Notes: generated by a model not told the origin, from the letters alone. Positions 16,284 through 25,284 are shown, numbered from the stretch's first letter. The stretch is 64,000 nt of DNA from Chloroflexota bacterium (GCA_016208315.1 JACQYF010000056.1:23090-87089), one strand, 5' to 3'. Translations and numbers: made by a program.

Positions 16284-16536
16284 CACCGCTCGCGCTCGAT
16301 TATCCCTTAGGCGGTTCCACCAGCAGGATATAGTTGCTCAAGTATAGATGATGCGCCTTATCCCGTCAATGCCCATCGCTGATTTGAGTTTTTGACATGC
16401 TTCTGGTATACTGGGTCCGACCATCGTCAAGCACCTATTGCTTGATGTCTCGTCATCCTCAATGACCCGTCGTCACAGATGACGCCGCATCACCGGTAGG
16501 TGCTCTTATTTTTGCCGCTTGCCGAAAGAGACCATC
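16284..16536 (+). promoter_or_regulatory. Promoter and structured leader of the purine operon
   Basis: A likely promoter is TTGAGT (16384-16389), 17 nt, TATACT (16407-16412) with TG before it. The roughly 120-nt leader has several hairpins: TCAAGCA/TGCTTGA, GTCAT/ATGAC, CGTCA/TGACG and CACC-GGTA-GGTG. The last is followed by TTATTTTT. The GCACCTA near 16431 can also pair with TAGGTGC near 16497, which would compete with the last hairpin. This resembles an attenuator, but no known purine-related riboswitch was recognised. 16284-16383 shows nothing clear. Confidence 0.4.
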
Positions 16537-19506
16537 GTGCCGACCTTCTGCCTCATTGTCCGCTCGCGTTCGGAACGCGACCCGCGCGCCGCGACTTTGC
16601 TCGCCGACGCGCACGCGCTCGGTTTTGGCGACGTGACCGGGATAGATTGCCACGATTTGTATTTCATCGCGGGAAACCTGAGTGAGACCGACCGCGACCG
16701 CTTGGCAACCGAACTGCTCACCGATTCCCTCGCCCAAATCTTTTGTTGGCGCGAAAACGATCCCGGCGCGCAAGGCCAGGTGATCGAGACGGCGCTGCGT
16801 CCCGGCGTGACCGACACCGTCGCCGAGCAGATCGTGCGCGGGGCGCGCGAATTGGGAATCGCAGGCGTGGCGCACGCGGCGACCGGACAGCGGTTCGTCG
16901 TCCGCAGCGCGCACCCGATGGCGGATGCCGAAATGCGCGTTCTCGCGCGCCGCCTGCTCGTCAATCTTGTGATCCAACGATACGCGCTCGGCACAATAGA
17001 GGCGGCCTTTCCGCAATCGGCCGAATCGTCGGGCCATGTTGAGATCGTTCCCGTTCGCGAATTAGGCGACGATGAATTGCTCGCCGTCTCTCGCACGCGC
17101 CGCGCCGCGCTCGATCTAAACGAGATGCGCGCGATCCAGGCCTATTTCCGCCGCGCCGCCCGCGAGCCAAGTGACGTCGAGTTCGAAACCATCGCGCAGA
17201 CGTGGAGCGAACATTGCAGTCACAAGACGTTTAGGGGCAAGTTGGAAGTTGGAAGTTGCCCCTCGGTCCCTCGGGGTCTGAGGGAGAAGTTAGAAGTTGG
17301 AAGCCTACCTTCCAACGTCCAATTTCCAACTTCGAACTTCCGAATTGACGGCTTACTAAAAACGTATATTCGCGCCGCGACGGAAAAGATTGGCGCGCCG
17401 TGGGTGCGGTCAGCATTCGTGGACAATGCCGGAATTATAGATTTCGACGACGAGGTTGAGATTTCGTTCAAGGTCGAGACGCACAACCATCCTTCGGCGA
17501 TCGAGCCGTTCGGCGGCGCAAATACCGGCGTCGGAGGCGTGATTCGCGACATCCTGGGAGTTTCGGCCAAGCCGATTGCCGCGACCGACGTGCTGTGCTT
17601 CGGACCGCAGCAAGTCGCTTTTGACGAATTGCCGGAGGGTGTGCTTCATCCGCGGCGGATTCGTTCGGGCGTCGTCGCGGGCGTGCAGGATTACGGCAAC
17701 AAGATCGGCATCCCCACGGTGAGCGGCGCGATCTGGTACGATGCGGGCTACACGGCGAACCCACTGGTCTTTTGCGGCTGCGTTGGCATTGCGCCGAAAG
17801 GCAAACACGCCTCGCGCCCGCAGCCGGGCGACCGCGTCATCGTTCTCGGCGGGCGCACGGGGCGCGATGGATTACGCGGCGCGACGTTTTCCTCGATGAC
17901 GATGGACGCGCAAACGGGCGAGGTCTCGGGCGCGTCGGTGCAGATCGGCGCGCCGATCACGGAAAAGGGATTGATCGAGGTCATCGTCCGCGCGCGCGAT
18001 CAAGGTCTCTACCATGCGATCACGGATTGCGGCGCGGGCGGGCTTTCCTCGGCGGTGGGCGAATTGGCGCGTCACACGGGCGCCGACGTTGACCTCGCGA
18101 GTGTGCGACTCAAATACGCGGGGCTTGCGCCGTGGGAAATCTGGCTCTCGGAAGCGCAAGAGCGCATGGTGCTCGCCGTGCCCAGCTCATCGCTCCCACA
18201 ACTGCAATCGCTGTGCGGTACATTCGATGTCGAACTCACCGGCATTGGCGCGTTCACCGACACGAACCAACTCGTCGTCCGCTACGACCGAAAGATTGTG
18301 CTCGACCTCGCGAACGACCTTTTGTTCAACGGTATGCCCCAACGCTCCCTCGCCGCCGACTTGCCCCAACCCCCAATTACGAATTACGAATTACGATCCT
18401 TCGACTTCGGTCAGGACAAGATTACGACTTCCGCACTTGATCTCCCCCAAACCCTCCTCCACCTCCTCTCCCACCCCAACATCGCCTCAAAAAACGACGT
18501 CATTCGAATCTACGATCACGAGGTTCAAGGCGGCACGGTCGTCAAACCCCTGACCGGCGCGCTGGACGATGGTCCCTCGGACGCGTGCGTGCTCAAACCG
18601 ATCGGCACGCAGGGCACGCGCGGCGTCGTCCTCGCGTGTGGCATCAATCCCGAGTTTGGCAAACGCGACCCATATCGCATGGCGGTCAGCGTGGTTGACG
18701 AGGCGATTCGAAATGCCGTCGCAGTTGGGGCCGACCCCGACCGCATCGCGCTGCTCGACAACTTTTGCTGGGGCGATCCGCTGCGTCCCGAGACGCTGGG
18801 CGGGTTGGTCGAGGCGGCACGCGGTTGCCACGACGCGGCGCTGCACTATGGCGCGCCATTCATCTCCGGCAAGGACTCGCTGAACAACGAGTATCTCGGC
18901 GCGGACGGGTTGCGCCACGCCATTCCGCCGACGTTACTCATCTCGGCGATGGGAATTATTCAAGATGTGACGCGCGCAGTGACGATGGATTTCAAAGCGG
19001 CGGGCAATGTCGTCTATCTGTTGGGCGAGACGCGGGCCGAGTTGGGGGGGAGCCACTTTGCAGTAAACTCGGACGAACTGCGTCCGCGTAAACAGTTAAC
19101 AGTGAACAGTCCAGTGCCGGGAATGCCGACATTCGCACCGGCAATGTATCGCGCATTGCATCGCGCGATGCGGGCGGGCATCGTGCGCGCGTGCCACGAT
19201 CTGAGCGAAGGTGGCATAGCGGTCGCGTTGGCCGAGATGTGCATTGGCGGACGACTTGGCTGCGCGATAGCGCTGGACACGGACGACGCCGTGACGGCGC
19301 TGTTTAGCGAATCGAACGGGCGATTGCTGGCCGAAGTGCAGCCAGACGACTGTGCCGCGTTCGAGGCGTTCTTTGCCGATTTGCCGATTTCGAGAATTGG
19401 CGCGGTGACGCAAGACCCGCGCTTGACGATTGCGAATCGAGCGGAACCGATTCTCGCGCTCGACGTAGCCGCGCTCGTCGCGGCGTGGAGTGGACAAGCC
19501 CAGTGA
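16537..19506 (+). CDS. purL: Phosphoribosylformylglycinamidine synthase, PurS-PurL fused form
   Basis: Catalyses the ATP-dependent amidation of FGAR to FGAM in purine synthesis, together with PurQ. The 989-residue protein starts with two PurS-like segments (VIETALRPGVTDTVAEQIV in the second) and continues with the PurL core: TWSEHCSHKTF, FGGANTGVGG, DCGAGGLSSAVGELA and GKDSLNNEY. GTG 16537 has AAAGAG 7 nt upstream; TTG 16519 is an alternative. Two repeat-derived insertions lie in frame: residues about 231-270 (17229-17346, word GGAAGTT) and about 610-631 (18366-18430, including a 24-bp dispersed repeat). It begins the purine operon and overlaps purQ by 4 nt. Confidence 0.93.
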   Translation: MPTFCLIVRSRSERDPRAATLLADAHALGFGDVTGIDCHDLYFIAGNLSETDRDRLATELLTDSLAQIFCWRENDPGAQGQVIETALRPGVTDTVAEQIVRGARELGIAGVAHAATGQRFVVRSAHPMADAEMRVLARRLLVNLVIQRYALGTIEAAFPQSAESSGHVEIVPVRELGDDELLAVSRTRRAALDLNEMRAIQAYFRRAAREPSDVEFETIAQTWSEHCSHKTFRGKLEVGSCPSVPRGLREKLEVGSLPSNVQFPTSNFRIDGLLKTYIRAATEKIGAPWVRSAFVDNAGIIDFDDEVEISFKVETHNHPSAIEPFGGANTGVGGVIRDILGVSAKPIAATDVLCFGPQQVAFDELPEGVLHPRRIRSGVVAGVQDYGNKIGIPTVSGAIWYDAGYTANPLVFCGCVGIAPKGKHASRPQPGDRVIVLGGRTGRDGLRGATFSSMTMDAQTGEVSGASVQIGAPITEKGLIEVIVRARDQGLYHAITDCGAGGLSSAVGELARHTGADVDLASVRLKYAGLAPWEIWLSEAQERMVLAVPSSSLPQLQSLCGTFDVELTGIGAFTDTNQLVVRYDRKIVLDLANDLLFNGMPQRSLAADLPQPPITNYELRSFDFGQDKITTSALDLPQTLLHLLSHPNIASKNDVIRIYDHEVQGGTVVKPLTGALDDGPSDACVLKPIGTQGTRGVVLACGINPEFGKRDPYRMAVSVVDEAIRNAVAVGADPDRIALLDNFCWGDPLRPETLGGLVEAARGCHDAALHYGAPFISGKDSLNNEYLGADGLRHAIPPTLLISAMGIIQDVTRAVTMDFKAAGNVVYLLGETRAELGGSHFAVNSDELRPRKQLTVNSPVPGMPTFAPAMYRALHRAMRAGIVRACHDLSEGGIAVALAEMCIGGRLGCAIALDTDDAVTALFSESNGRLLAEVQPDDCAAFEAFFADLPISRIGAVTQDPRLTIANRAEPILALDVAALVAAWSGQAQ
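17229..17346. repeat. In-frame repeat insertion inside purL (GGAAGTT/AACTTCC words)
   Basis: Multiple copies of GAAGTTGGAAGTTG-like words, then the complementary CCAACTTC words, form a degenerate palindrome that directly follows the conserved HCSHKTF codons. A 24-nt piece (17310-17333) matches 22524-22547 in purF with one difference. It encodes low-complexity peptide absent from the usual PurL. Confidence 0.8.
18375..18420. repeat. Dispersed repeats inside purL
   Basis: GAATTAC-type words (18375-18396) are followed by a 24-bp sequence at 18397-18420 (TCCTTCGACTTCGGTCAGGA plus CAAG). The latter matches the complement of 55282-55305 with one mismatch. It encodes the low-complexity peptide RSFDFGQDK within PurL. 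Confidence 0.8.
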
Positions 19507-20345
19507 TACGACCACGCGTTTTGATTTTGCACGCGGACGGCACGAATCGCGACCACGACGCGGCGCGAGCGTTTGAGCTGGCGGGCGCGCAGTCGGAAAT
19601 CGTGCATCTCAACCAGTTACGCGCGCGTGAAAGACGTTGGGGCGATTATCAAATCCTCGCGCTGCCGGGCGGTTTCTCGTATGCCGACACGCTCGGCGCG
19701 GGACGGCTCTGGGCGCTCGACCTAAGGGTTTATTTTGCGGAGGAAATGAGCGCGTTCGTCGCCAGCGGCAAACCGGTAATCGGTATCTGCAACGGGTTTC
19801 AGGCGTTGGTCAAGTCGGGCTGGCTGCCGGGCCTCACCCCCTACCCCCCCGGCCCCCCTCCCCCCTCTCCTGAACCTGAACTTCGGTTCAGGAGAGGGGG
19901 GAGGGGGGGTGAGGAGGCTACGCTCACCTTCAACGCCGCGGGACGTTTCGAGTGTCGTTGGGTGACGCTCGCGCCGCAGTCGCAAAAATGTGTGTGGACG
20001 CGCGGGCTGCAAGAACCAATTGAATGTCCCGTGGCGCACGGCGAAGGCAATTTCGTCTTGCGCGACGCGGCGCTGCTGGACACGTTTCGCGCTAACGACC
20101 AAATCGCCCTCGTCTACGCGCGTCCCGATGGAACGCCCGCGCAGGGCGCGTATCCGCAAAATCCCAACGGCTCTGTCGCCGATATTGCCGGTATTTGCAA
20201 TCCGCAAGGCAACGTGCTCGGGCTGATGCCGCATCCCGAAGATCACGTCGTCGCGTATCAGCACCCGCGCTGGACGCGAGGCGAAACGCGCGGACTGGGA
20301 TTGCGCTTGTTTGAAAACGGTGTGCGCTACGCCGCACAATTTTGA
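19503..20345 (+). CDS. purQ: Phosphoribosylformylglycinamidine synthase glutaminase subunit
   Basis: The class I glutamine amidotransferase partner that gives ammonia to PurL; 280 residues. The nucleophile is in GICNGFQAL, and the His/Glu pair is in GLMPHPEDHV. PGGFSYADTLGAG is the usual oxyanion-side segment. The GTG start overlaps the purL stop (GTGA). Between residues about 111 and 141 there is a Pro/Gly/Arg-rich insertion encoded by a perfect 24-bp inverted repeat (19853-19908), directly after the nucleophile domain. Confidence 0.93.
   Translation: MIRPRVLILHADGTNRDHDAARAFELAGAQSEIVHLNQLRARERRWGDYQILALPGGFSYADTLGAGRLWALDLRVYFAEEMSAFVASGKPVIGICNGFQALVKSGWLPGLTPYPPGPPPPSPEPELRFRRGGRGGEEATLTFNAAGRFECRWVTLAPQSQKCVWTRGLQEPIECPVAHGEGNFVLRDAALLDTFRANDQIALVYARPDGTPAQGAYPQNPNGSVADIAGICNPQGNVLGLMPHPEDHVVAYQHPRWTRGETRGLGLRLFENGVRYAAQF
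19853..19908. repeat. Perfect 24-bp inverted repeat inside purQ
   Basis: Left arm 19853-19876 (six C, T, six C, then TCTCCTGAACC) and its exact complement at 19885-19908, with loop TGAACTTC. The element is in frame and codes for PPSPEPELRFRRGGRGG-like peptide. Confidence 0.85.
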
Positions 20346-20501
20346 ACGCGCCAGATAAAAACTTGGTCCGCGAATCCACGCGAATCTTCGCTAATGACGT
20401 TCGTAGTAAGACGTCCCGAGACAACGAGGGAAGCGTATTTTGCAGAGTGTCGTACAGCGAGGATTCGCGAAATTAGCGGATTATCTTCCGAGGAGCACCG
20501 C
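20346..20501. other. Gap between purQ and the thioesterase gene
   Basis: A 156-bp spacer with degenerate words (CGCGAATC, TTCGCTAAT and, complementary, ATTAGCGGATT, GGATTCGCG) that can fold back over its whole length. It is similar in character to the word repeats at 4470 and 27540. No separate promoter consensus was seen. Confidence 0.4.
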
Positions 20502-21029
20502 ATGTCCGAAGCGAAACGTGAGTCCGCCCGGACTCGTACCGTGACTTGGCACGATCCCCGCGTTAGCGCGCGCGACGCAACCCGCATCAGCGGACTCGAC
20601 TATTTGCGCGCCATCGTGGAAGGCAAAATCGCGCCGCCGCCCATTGCCAACCTGATCGGCTACCGGTTGGCAGAGGCCGAAATCGGTCGCGTGGTCTTTG
20701 AACTCGAACCGGCGGAGTATCATTACAACCCCTTTGCCTCGGTACACGGCGGCATCGCCAGCACCGTCCTCGACAGCGCGATGACGTCTGCGATTCTATC
20801 AACCCTCCCAATAGGCGTTGCTTGTTCTACGCTTGAAATGAAGGTGAACTTTGTGCGCCCGATTTTTGGCGATACAGGACTTGTACGCTGTGAAGCCAAG
20901 ACCATTCATGCCGGCAGCCGGATCGCCACCGCGGAAGGCAAGGTGGTTGATGCTCAGGGCAAGCTCTATGCCCATGCCGTTACCACCTGTATCGTTTTCA
21001 AGACACGAATGGAGGACAAGCGTGATTGA
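20502..21029 (+). CDS. PaaI/YbaW-type hotdog thioesterase within the purine operon
   Basis: A 175-residue hotdog-fold acyl-CoA thioesterase. FASVHGGIASTVLDSAM is the family signature with the catalytic Gly/Asp region, followed by TLEMKVNFVRPI. GAGGAG lies 6 nt before the ATG at 20502. The first 60 residues form an extension seen in the PaaI-like group that acts on aromatic acyl-CoAs. It overlaps purC by 8 nt, so it is cotranscribed with purine genes although no purine role is known. Confidence 0.85.
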   Translation: MSEAKRESARTRTVTWHDPRVSARDATRISGLDYLRAIVEGKIAPPPIANLIGYRLAEAEIGRVVFELEPAEYHYNPFASVHGGIASTVLDSAMTSAILSTLPIGVACSTLEMKVNFVRPIFGDTGLVRCEAKTIHAGSRIATAEGKVVDAQGKLYAHAVTTCIVFKTRMEDKRD

Positions 21030-21993
21030 CGAAAGCAAAATTCGCGCGGCACTGCCGCAAGCGTTTGGCGATTCGAATGTGATGGTGGGCAAGCAATCCG
21101 GCAAGGTGCGCGACTGGTATCCGCTGCGCGATGAACGGCGCTTGCTCGTCACGACCGACCGGCTGTCCGCCTTTGACCGGGTGCTGGCGTGCGTGCCGTT
21201 CAAGGGCCAGGTACTCAATCAACTCGCCGCGTGGTGGTTCGAGCAGACGGCGGACGTGGTCGCGAATCATGTGCTCGCGGTGCCCGATCCGAATGCGTTG
21301 GTCGCGCGAGACGCTGAGCCGTTCCCGGTCGAAGTCGTGGTCCGTGGTTACATCACCGGTGTGACCTCCACCGCGCTTTGGTATCGCTATTCGCTCGGCG
21401 AGCGTGAGATTTACGGCTATCGCTTCCCGGAAGGATTGCAGAAAAACCAGGTCTTGCCGGAGCCGATCATCACGCCGACGACCAAAGGCGGCGTCACGGG
21501 ACACGACGAACGGCTGACGTGCGCGGAGGTCGTCGCCAAAGGATACCTCGACGCGCCAACGTGGGACCAAATGCAAGCCGCGGCGCTCGCCATCTTCCAG
21601 CGCGGGCAAGCGATCGCCCAACGCGCGGGATTGATCCTCGTGGACACCAAGTACGAATTTGGCCGGGCCAAGGATGGGCGCGTGCTGTTGATTGACGAAG
21701 TGCACACGCCCGACTCGTCGCGTTTTTGGAAAGCGGACACCTACGCGGAAAAATTCGCGCGCAATGTCGAGCCAGAGAATTTCGACAAGGAATTCGTGCG
21801 CCTCGCCTACGCCGAACGCGGTTATCGCGGCGACGGGCCACCGCCGGCAATGAGCGACGAACTGTGGGTCGCGGCGAGCCAGCGCTATATCGAGATTTAC
21901 GCGATGTTGACCGGGCAGCCGTTCGTACCCGGAGCGTACCCGGTCGAACCGCGACTGATGGCGAATCTGCGCCAAGCGGGTGTCGTGAAATGA
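21022..21993 (+). CDS. purC: SAICAR synthetase
   Basis: Joins aspartate to CAIR using ATP, step 8 of purine synthesis. It has 323 residues, the long form. Motifs include GKVRDWY, TTDRLSAFDRVL, VVRGYITGV, ILVDTKYEFG and LIDEVHTPDSSRFW. The GTG at 21022 has GGAGG 6 nt upstream and overlaps the thioesterase stop. The next gene, purE, overlaps by 4 nt. Confidence 0.95.
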   Translation: MIDESKIRAALPQAFGDSNVMVGKQSGKVRDWYPLRDERRLLVTTDRLSAFDRVLACVPFKGQVLNQLAAWWFEQTADVVANHVLAVPDPNALVARDAEPFPVEVVVRGYITGVTSTALWYRYSLGEREIYGYRFPEGLQKNQVLPEPIITPTTKGGVTGHDERLTCAEVVAKGYLDAPTWDQMQAAALAIFQRGQAIAQRAGLILVDTKYEFGRAKDGRVLLIDEVHTPDSSRFWKADTYAEKFARNVEPENFDKEFVRLAYAERGYRGDGPPPAMSDELWVAASQRYIEIYAMLTGQPFVPGAYPVEPRLMANLRQAGVVK

Positions 21994-22472
21994 AACCACT
22001 CGTCGTCATTTTGATGGGCTCGAAAGCGGACGCGGCGCATTGTGCGAAAATCGCCGAGTTCGCAAAAGCATTTGGCCTGCAAGTCGTCACGCGAATCGGT
22101 TCGGCGCACAAGACGCCCGAGCATGTGCTGGCGATCCTGCGCGAATACCAAAGCGACCCGCGTCCCAAATGCTACATCACCGTCGCGGGCCGCAGCAACG
22201 CGCTCTCGGGTTTCGTCGACGGCGCCGTAACAGCGCCGGTCATCGCGTGCCCGCCGCCTAGCGACGCGTTTGGCGGCATGGATGTTCTCTCGTCGCTGCG
22301 AATGCCGTCCGCTATCGCCCCGGCCGTCGTGCTCGATCCGGCGAACGCTGCGCTGCTCGCCGCAAAAATGCTCGGACTCGCGGACGCGCAAGTGCGCGAA
22401 CGAGTAGCGGCATTTCAAAAAGAGCAGGCGCGGAAAATCGTCGCGGACGATAACGAGTCGGTCAGAGATTAG
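21990..22472 (+). CDS. purE: AIR carboxylase, PAICS-like class II PurE
   Basis: Converts AIR to CAIR. The 160-residue protein has the PurE fold but its motifs are the class II type found in the animal PAICS enzyme: SAHKTPEHVL, ITVAGRSNALSGFVDG and IACPPPSDAFGGMDVLSSLR. The class I bacterial AGGAAHLPGM signature is not present. Class II enzymes use CO2 directly and need no PurK; no purK is seen in this operon. The ATG overlaps the purC stop. Class assignment is by motif recognition. Confidence 0.9.
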   Translation: MKPLVVILMGSKADAAHCAKIAEFAKAFGLQVVTRIGSAHKTPEHVLAILREYQSDPRPKCYITVAGRSNALSGFVDGAVTAPVIACPPPSDAFGGMDVLSSLRMPSAIAPAVVLDPANAALLAAKMLGLADAQVRERVAAFQKEQARKIVADDNESVRD

Positions 22473-22475
22473 GCA

Positions 22476-23957
22476 TTGGAGATTAAAGTGAGCGATTCCA
22501 ACTTTCAAGTGCCAACTTCGAACTTCCAACGTCCAACTTCCAACTTCCAAACTGGCGATAAACCCCACGACGAATGTGGCGTGATCGGCATCTGCACGTC
22601 GAACGAAGAAGCGGCGCGGACGGTCTATTTTGGATTGCACGCGCTCCAGCATCGCGGACAGGAAGCCGCGGGCATCGCGGTCGCGAACAGCGAGCGCGTG
22701 CAGATGCGTAAAGACGCGGGCCTCGTCTGGCAAATCTTTACACCGGAGAACCTCGCGCCGTTGACCGGGCAGCTCGCCATCGGGCACACGCGCTATTCCA
22801 CGACCGGTTCCTCGTCGCCGCGCAACATCCAGCCGTTCTTGATCGAGACGCAGTACGGGCCGCTCGCCGTCGCGCACAACGGGAACATTGTGAACGCGGC
22901 CGAATTGCGCCGCGAATTATTAGGGCGCGGCGTGGGCCTGTCGTCCTCTTCCGACAGCGAGATCATGACGATGATGCTCGCGGGCGCGCCGGGCAAGACG
23001 TGGGAAGAGCGCATCCAAAACACGATGCGGCAATGGCGCGGCGCGTACTCGCTCGTTATGCTCACGCGCGACAGCGTGCTCGCCGTGCGCGACCCGTGGG
23101 GCTTTCGTCCGCTCAACGTGGGACGGTTGGCCGACGGTGGGCACGCGGTGGCTTCCGAATCGAGCGCGTTGCAGACCATCGGCTGTCAGGAGATCCGCGA
23201 GATCGGCCCGGGCGAGATTCACACGCTGCAACCCAATAACTGGCGCGCGATGGTGGGCCTGCCTGCGGCGCCCAAACTCGCGCGCTGCACGTTCGAGCTG
23301 ATTTATTTCTCGCGACCCGACAGCATGTGGAACGGTTTGAGCATTCACCACGTCCGCCAGCGTCTTGGTGAAGAACTGGCGCGCGAAGCGCCGGTCGAGG
23401 CAGACGTCGTCGTACCCGTGCCCGACTCGTCGGTTCCCGCGGCGATTGGCTATGCGCGCGCCTCGAACATTCCGTACAACGACGGTTTCATCAAGAACCG
23501 CTACATCGGGCGCACGTTCATCGAGCCGACCGATGCGCTGCGCCAGCAGGGCGTCGCGCTCAAGTTCAACGCGCTGGAAGAGAACCTGCGCGGGCGGCGC
23601 GTCGTGATGATTGACGACAGTATCGTGCGTGGCAATACGGCCGGCCCTCTCGTGCGGCTCTTGCGCGAGGCCGGCGCAAGCGAAGTGCACGTGCGGATCA
23701 CGTGCCCGCCCATCGCGCATCCGTGCTTTATGGGCGTGGACATGGGAACGTACGCGGAACTGATCGCGCACCGGATGACGATTGACGAGATCTGTACGCA
23801 CATCGGCTGCGATTCGCTGCACTTTCTCTCGCTGGATCGCATGATGCGCGCGATTGGCCGGCGCGAGGGTTACTGCAATGCGTGCTTTACCGGCGTCTAT
23901 CCGATTGAGGTCAACGGGATGCACCAGAAAACGGGATTCGAAAAGGCGATTATATGA
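22476..23957 (+). CDS. purF: Amidophosphoribosyltransferase
   Basis: First committed step of purine synthesis: PRPP plus glutamine gives phosphoribosylamine. It has 493 residues. The N-terminal nucleophile is Cys34 in HDECGVIGI, exposed after propeptide cleavage in this family, and MIDDSIVRGNT is the PRPP loop. Cysteines in ARCTFELIYF, HPCFMGVD and YCNACF match the 4Fe-4S ligands of Bacillus-type enzymes. The propeptide is unusually long because it is built from an in-frame repeat (22496-22552, words CCAACTT). TTG 22476 and GTG 22488 are both possible starts. Confidence 0.95.
   Translation: MEIKVSDSNFQVPTSNFQRPTSNFQTGDKPHDECGVIGICTSNEEAARTVYFGLHALQHRGQEAAGIAVANSERVQMRKDAGLVWQIFTPENLAPLTGQLAIGHTRYSTTGSSSPRNIQPFLIETQYGPLAVAHNGNIVNAAELRRELLGRGVGLSSSSDSEIMTMMLAGAPGKTWEERIQNTMRQWRGAYSLVMLTRDSVLAVRDPWGFRPLNVGRLADGGHAVASESSALQTIGCQEIREIGPGEIHTLQPNNWRAMVGLPAAPKLARCTFELIYFSRPDSMWNGLSIHHVRQRLGEELAREAPVEADVVVPVPDSSVPAAIGYARASNIPYNDGFIKNRYIGRTFIEPTDALRQQGVALKFNALEENLRGRRVVMIDDSIVRGNTAGPLVRLLREAGASEVHVRITCPPIAHPCFMGVDMGTYAELIAHRMTIDEICTHIGCDSLHFLSLDRMMRAIGRREGYCNACFTGVYPIEVNGMHQKTGFEKAII
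22496..22552. repeat. Word repeat encoding the PurF propeptide
   Basis: Degenerate repeats of CCAACTTC/CCAACGTCC. 22524-22547 matches purL 17310-17333 in 23 of 24 positions. They code for NFQVPTSNFQRPTSNFQ just before the catalytic Cys, a part that is expected to be removed. Confidence 0.8.
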
Positions 23958-25264
23958 ATGTCCTCATCGTCGGTTCCGGCGGACGCGAACATGCGCTGGC
24001 GTGGAAGGCGGCGCAGTCGCCGCGATTACAGCGTCTGTTCGTCGCGCCGGGCAATCCCGGCACCGCGCAGTGCGCGCAAAACATTCCGATCCATGCCGAC
24101 GACGCGCCCACTCTCGTCGCGTTCGCGCGCGAGCACGCGATAGACCTGGTCATCATCGGCCCAGAGCAACCGCTGGCGGCGGGCTTGAGCGACGAATTGC
24201 GCGCCGCGGGCATTCGCGTCTTCGGCCCTTCGCGCGCTGCCGCGCAAATCGAAGCGAGCAAAGCATTTTCGAAAGCGTTCATGGCGCGTCACCACTTTCC
24301 CACGGCGCGCTATACCACGGTGACCGGTGTTCCCGCCGCGCTCGAATGTCTGCGAACGGTAGGTTATCCGGTCGTCATCAAGGCGTCAGGTCTCGCCGCG
24401 GGTAAAGGCGTGATCATTCCCGAGTCGAACGCGGAAGCCGAAGCGGCTTTGCGGCGCATCATGGTCGCGCGCGAGTTCGGCGCGGCGGGCGCAGAGGTCG
24501 TGATCGAAGAACGCTTGCAGGGCGAAGAGGTCTCGCTGCTCGCGTTTAGCGACGGCGTGACGGTGTCGCCCATGCCGCCCGCGCGTGATCACAAGCGCTT
24601 GCGCGACGGCGATACGGGGCCGAACACGGGCGGCATGGGCGCGTACGCGCCCGCGCCCCTGTGTCCGCCGGACATGGTCGTCGAGTTCACGCGCACTATT
24701 CTACAACCTACGGTGGACGGGATGCGCGCGGAAGGAGTGCCCTTCGTCGGCGTATTGTACGCGGGCTTGATTCTGACCCGCGACGGCGTGCGCGTGCTCG
24801 AATTCAACTGCCGCTTTGGCGACCCGGAGACACAGCCGCTGATGCTGCTGCTCGAATCGGATTTGCTCGAGATTGCGGACGCGTGCGCGAGCGGGCGATT
24901 AGCAAACATCGAAATCAAATGGAAGGCGGGTGCGGCCGCGTGCGTCGTCCTCGCTTCGGAAGGGTATCCCGAGAAGGCGATCACGGGTCGCGCCATTTCC
25001 GGTTTGGAGAACCCGCTCACGAATGCGGTCGTCTTTCACGCGGGCACGCGTCTCGAGAACGGGCGCGTGGTGACCGCGGGCGGGCGCGTGCTCGGCGTGA
25101 CGGGGTGCGGCGATTCGCTGGAGCATGCGATTCGGAGGGCCTACGCGGTGGTGGGCGCGGTGAGGTTTGAGGGGATGCAGTACAGGCGGGATATAGCGGA
25201 TTGCGGGAACGGATTGCTGCGCGAAGCGGATAAGCGGATGGGAAACGGATTAGCAAACGGATGA
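23954..25264 (+). CDS. purD: Phosphoribosylamine-glycine ligase (GAR synthetase)
   Basis: ATP-grasp enzyme joining glycine to phosphoribosylamine; 436 residues. Motifs are VLIVGSGGREHALAWK, VVIKASGLAAGKGV, DGDTGPNTGGMGAYAP and EFNCRFGDPETQ. It overlaps purF by 4 nt. The last roughly 20 residues (LLREADKRMGNGLANG) are encoded by the left copy of a 41-bp inverted repeat that flanks the following nuclease-like domain, so the original C-terminus has probably been replaced or extended. Confidence 0.95.
   Translation: MNVLIVGSGGREHALAWKAAQSPRLQRLFVAPGNPGTAQCAQNIPIHADDAPTLVAFAREHAIDLVIIGPEQPLAAGLSDELRAAGIRVFGPSRAAAQIEASKAFSKAFMARHHFPTARYTTVTGVPAALECLRTVGYPVVIKASGLAAGKGVIIPESNAEAEAALRRIMVAREFGAAGAEVVIEERLQGEEVSLLAFSDGVTVSPMPPARDHKRLRDGDTGPNTGGMGAYAPAPLCPPDMVVEFTRTILQPTVDGMRAEGVPFVGVLYAGLILTRDGVRVLEFNCRFGDPETQPLMLLLESDLLEIADACASGRLANIEIKWKAGAAACVVLASEGYPEKAITGRAISGLENPLTNAVVFHAGTRLENGRVVTAGGRVLGVTGCGDSLEHAIRRAYAVVGAVRFEGMQYRRDIADCGNGLLREADKRMGNGLANG
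25210..25250. repeat. Left copy of 41-bp inverted repeat flanking the GxxExxY domain
   Basis: A 41-bp sequence beginning CGGATTGCTGCGCGAAGCGG is exactly complementary to 25874-25914. It lies in the 3' end of purD and is bordered by looser GCGGAT/ACGGAT words. Confidence 0.9.
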
Positions 25265-25284
25265 ACGGATGATAAGGAGGCGCT

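Noticed and set aside
16392..16412. TTGACA and TATACT as a promoter pair before purL
   Set aside because: The hexamers are only 9 nt apart. TTGAGT at 16384 gives the right 17-nt spacing.
16412..16536. ZTP, PRPP or purine riboswitch in the purL leader
   Set aside because: Conserved core bases of these classes could not be found; only generic hairpins are seen.
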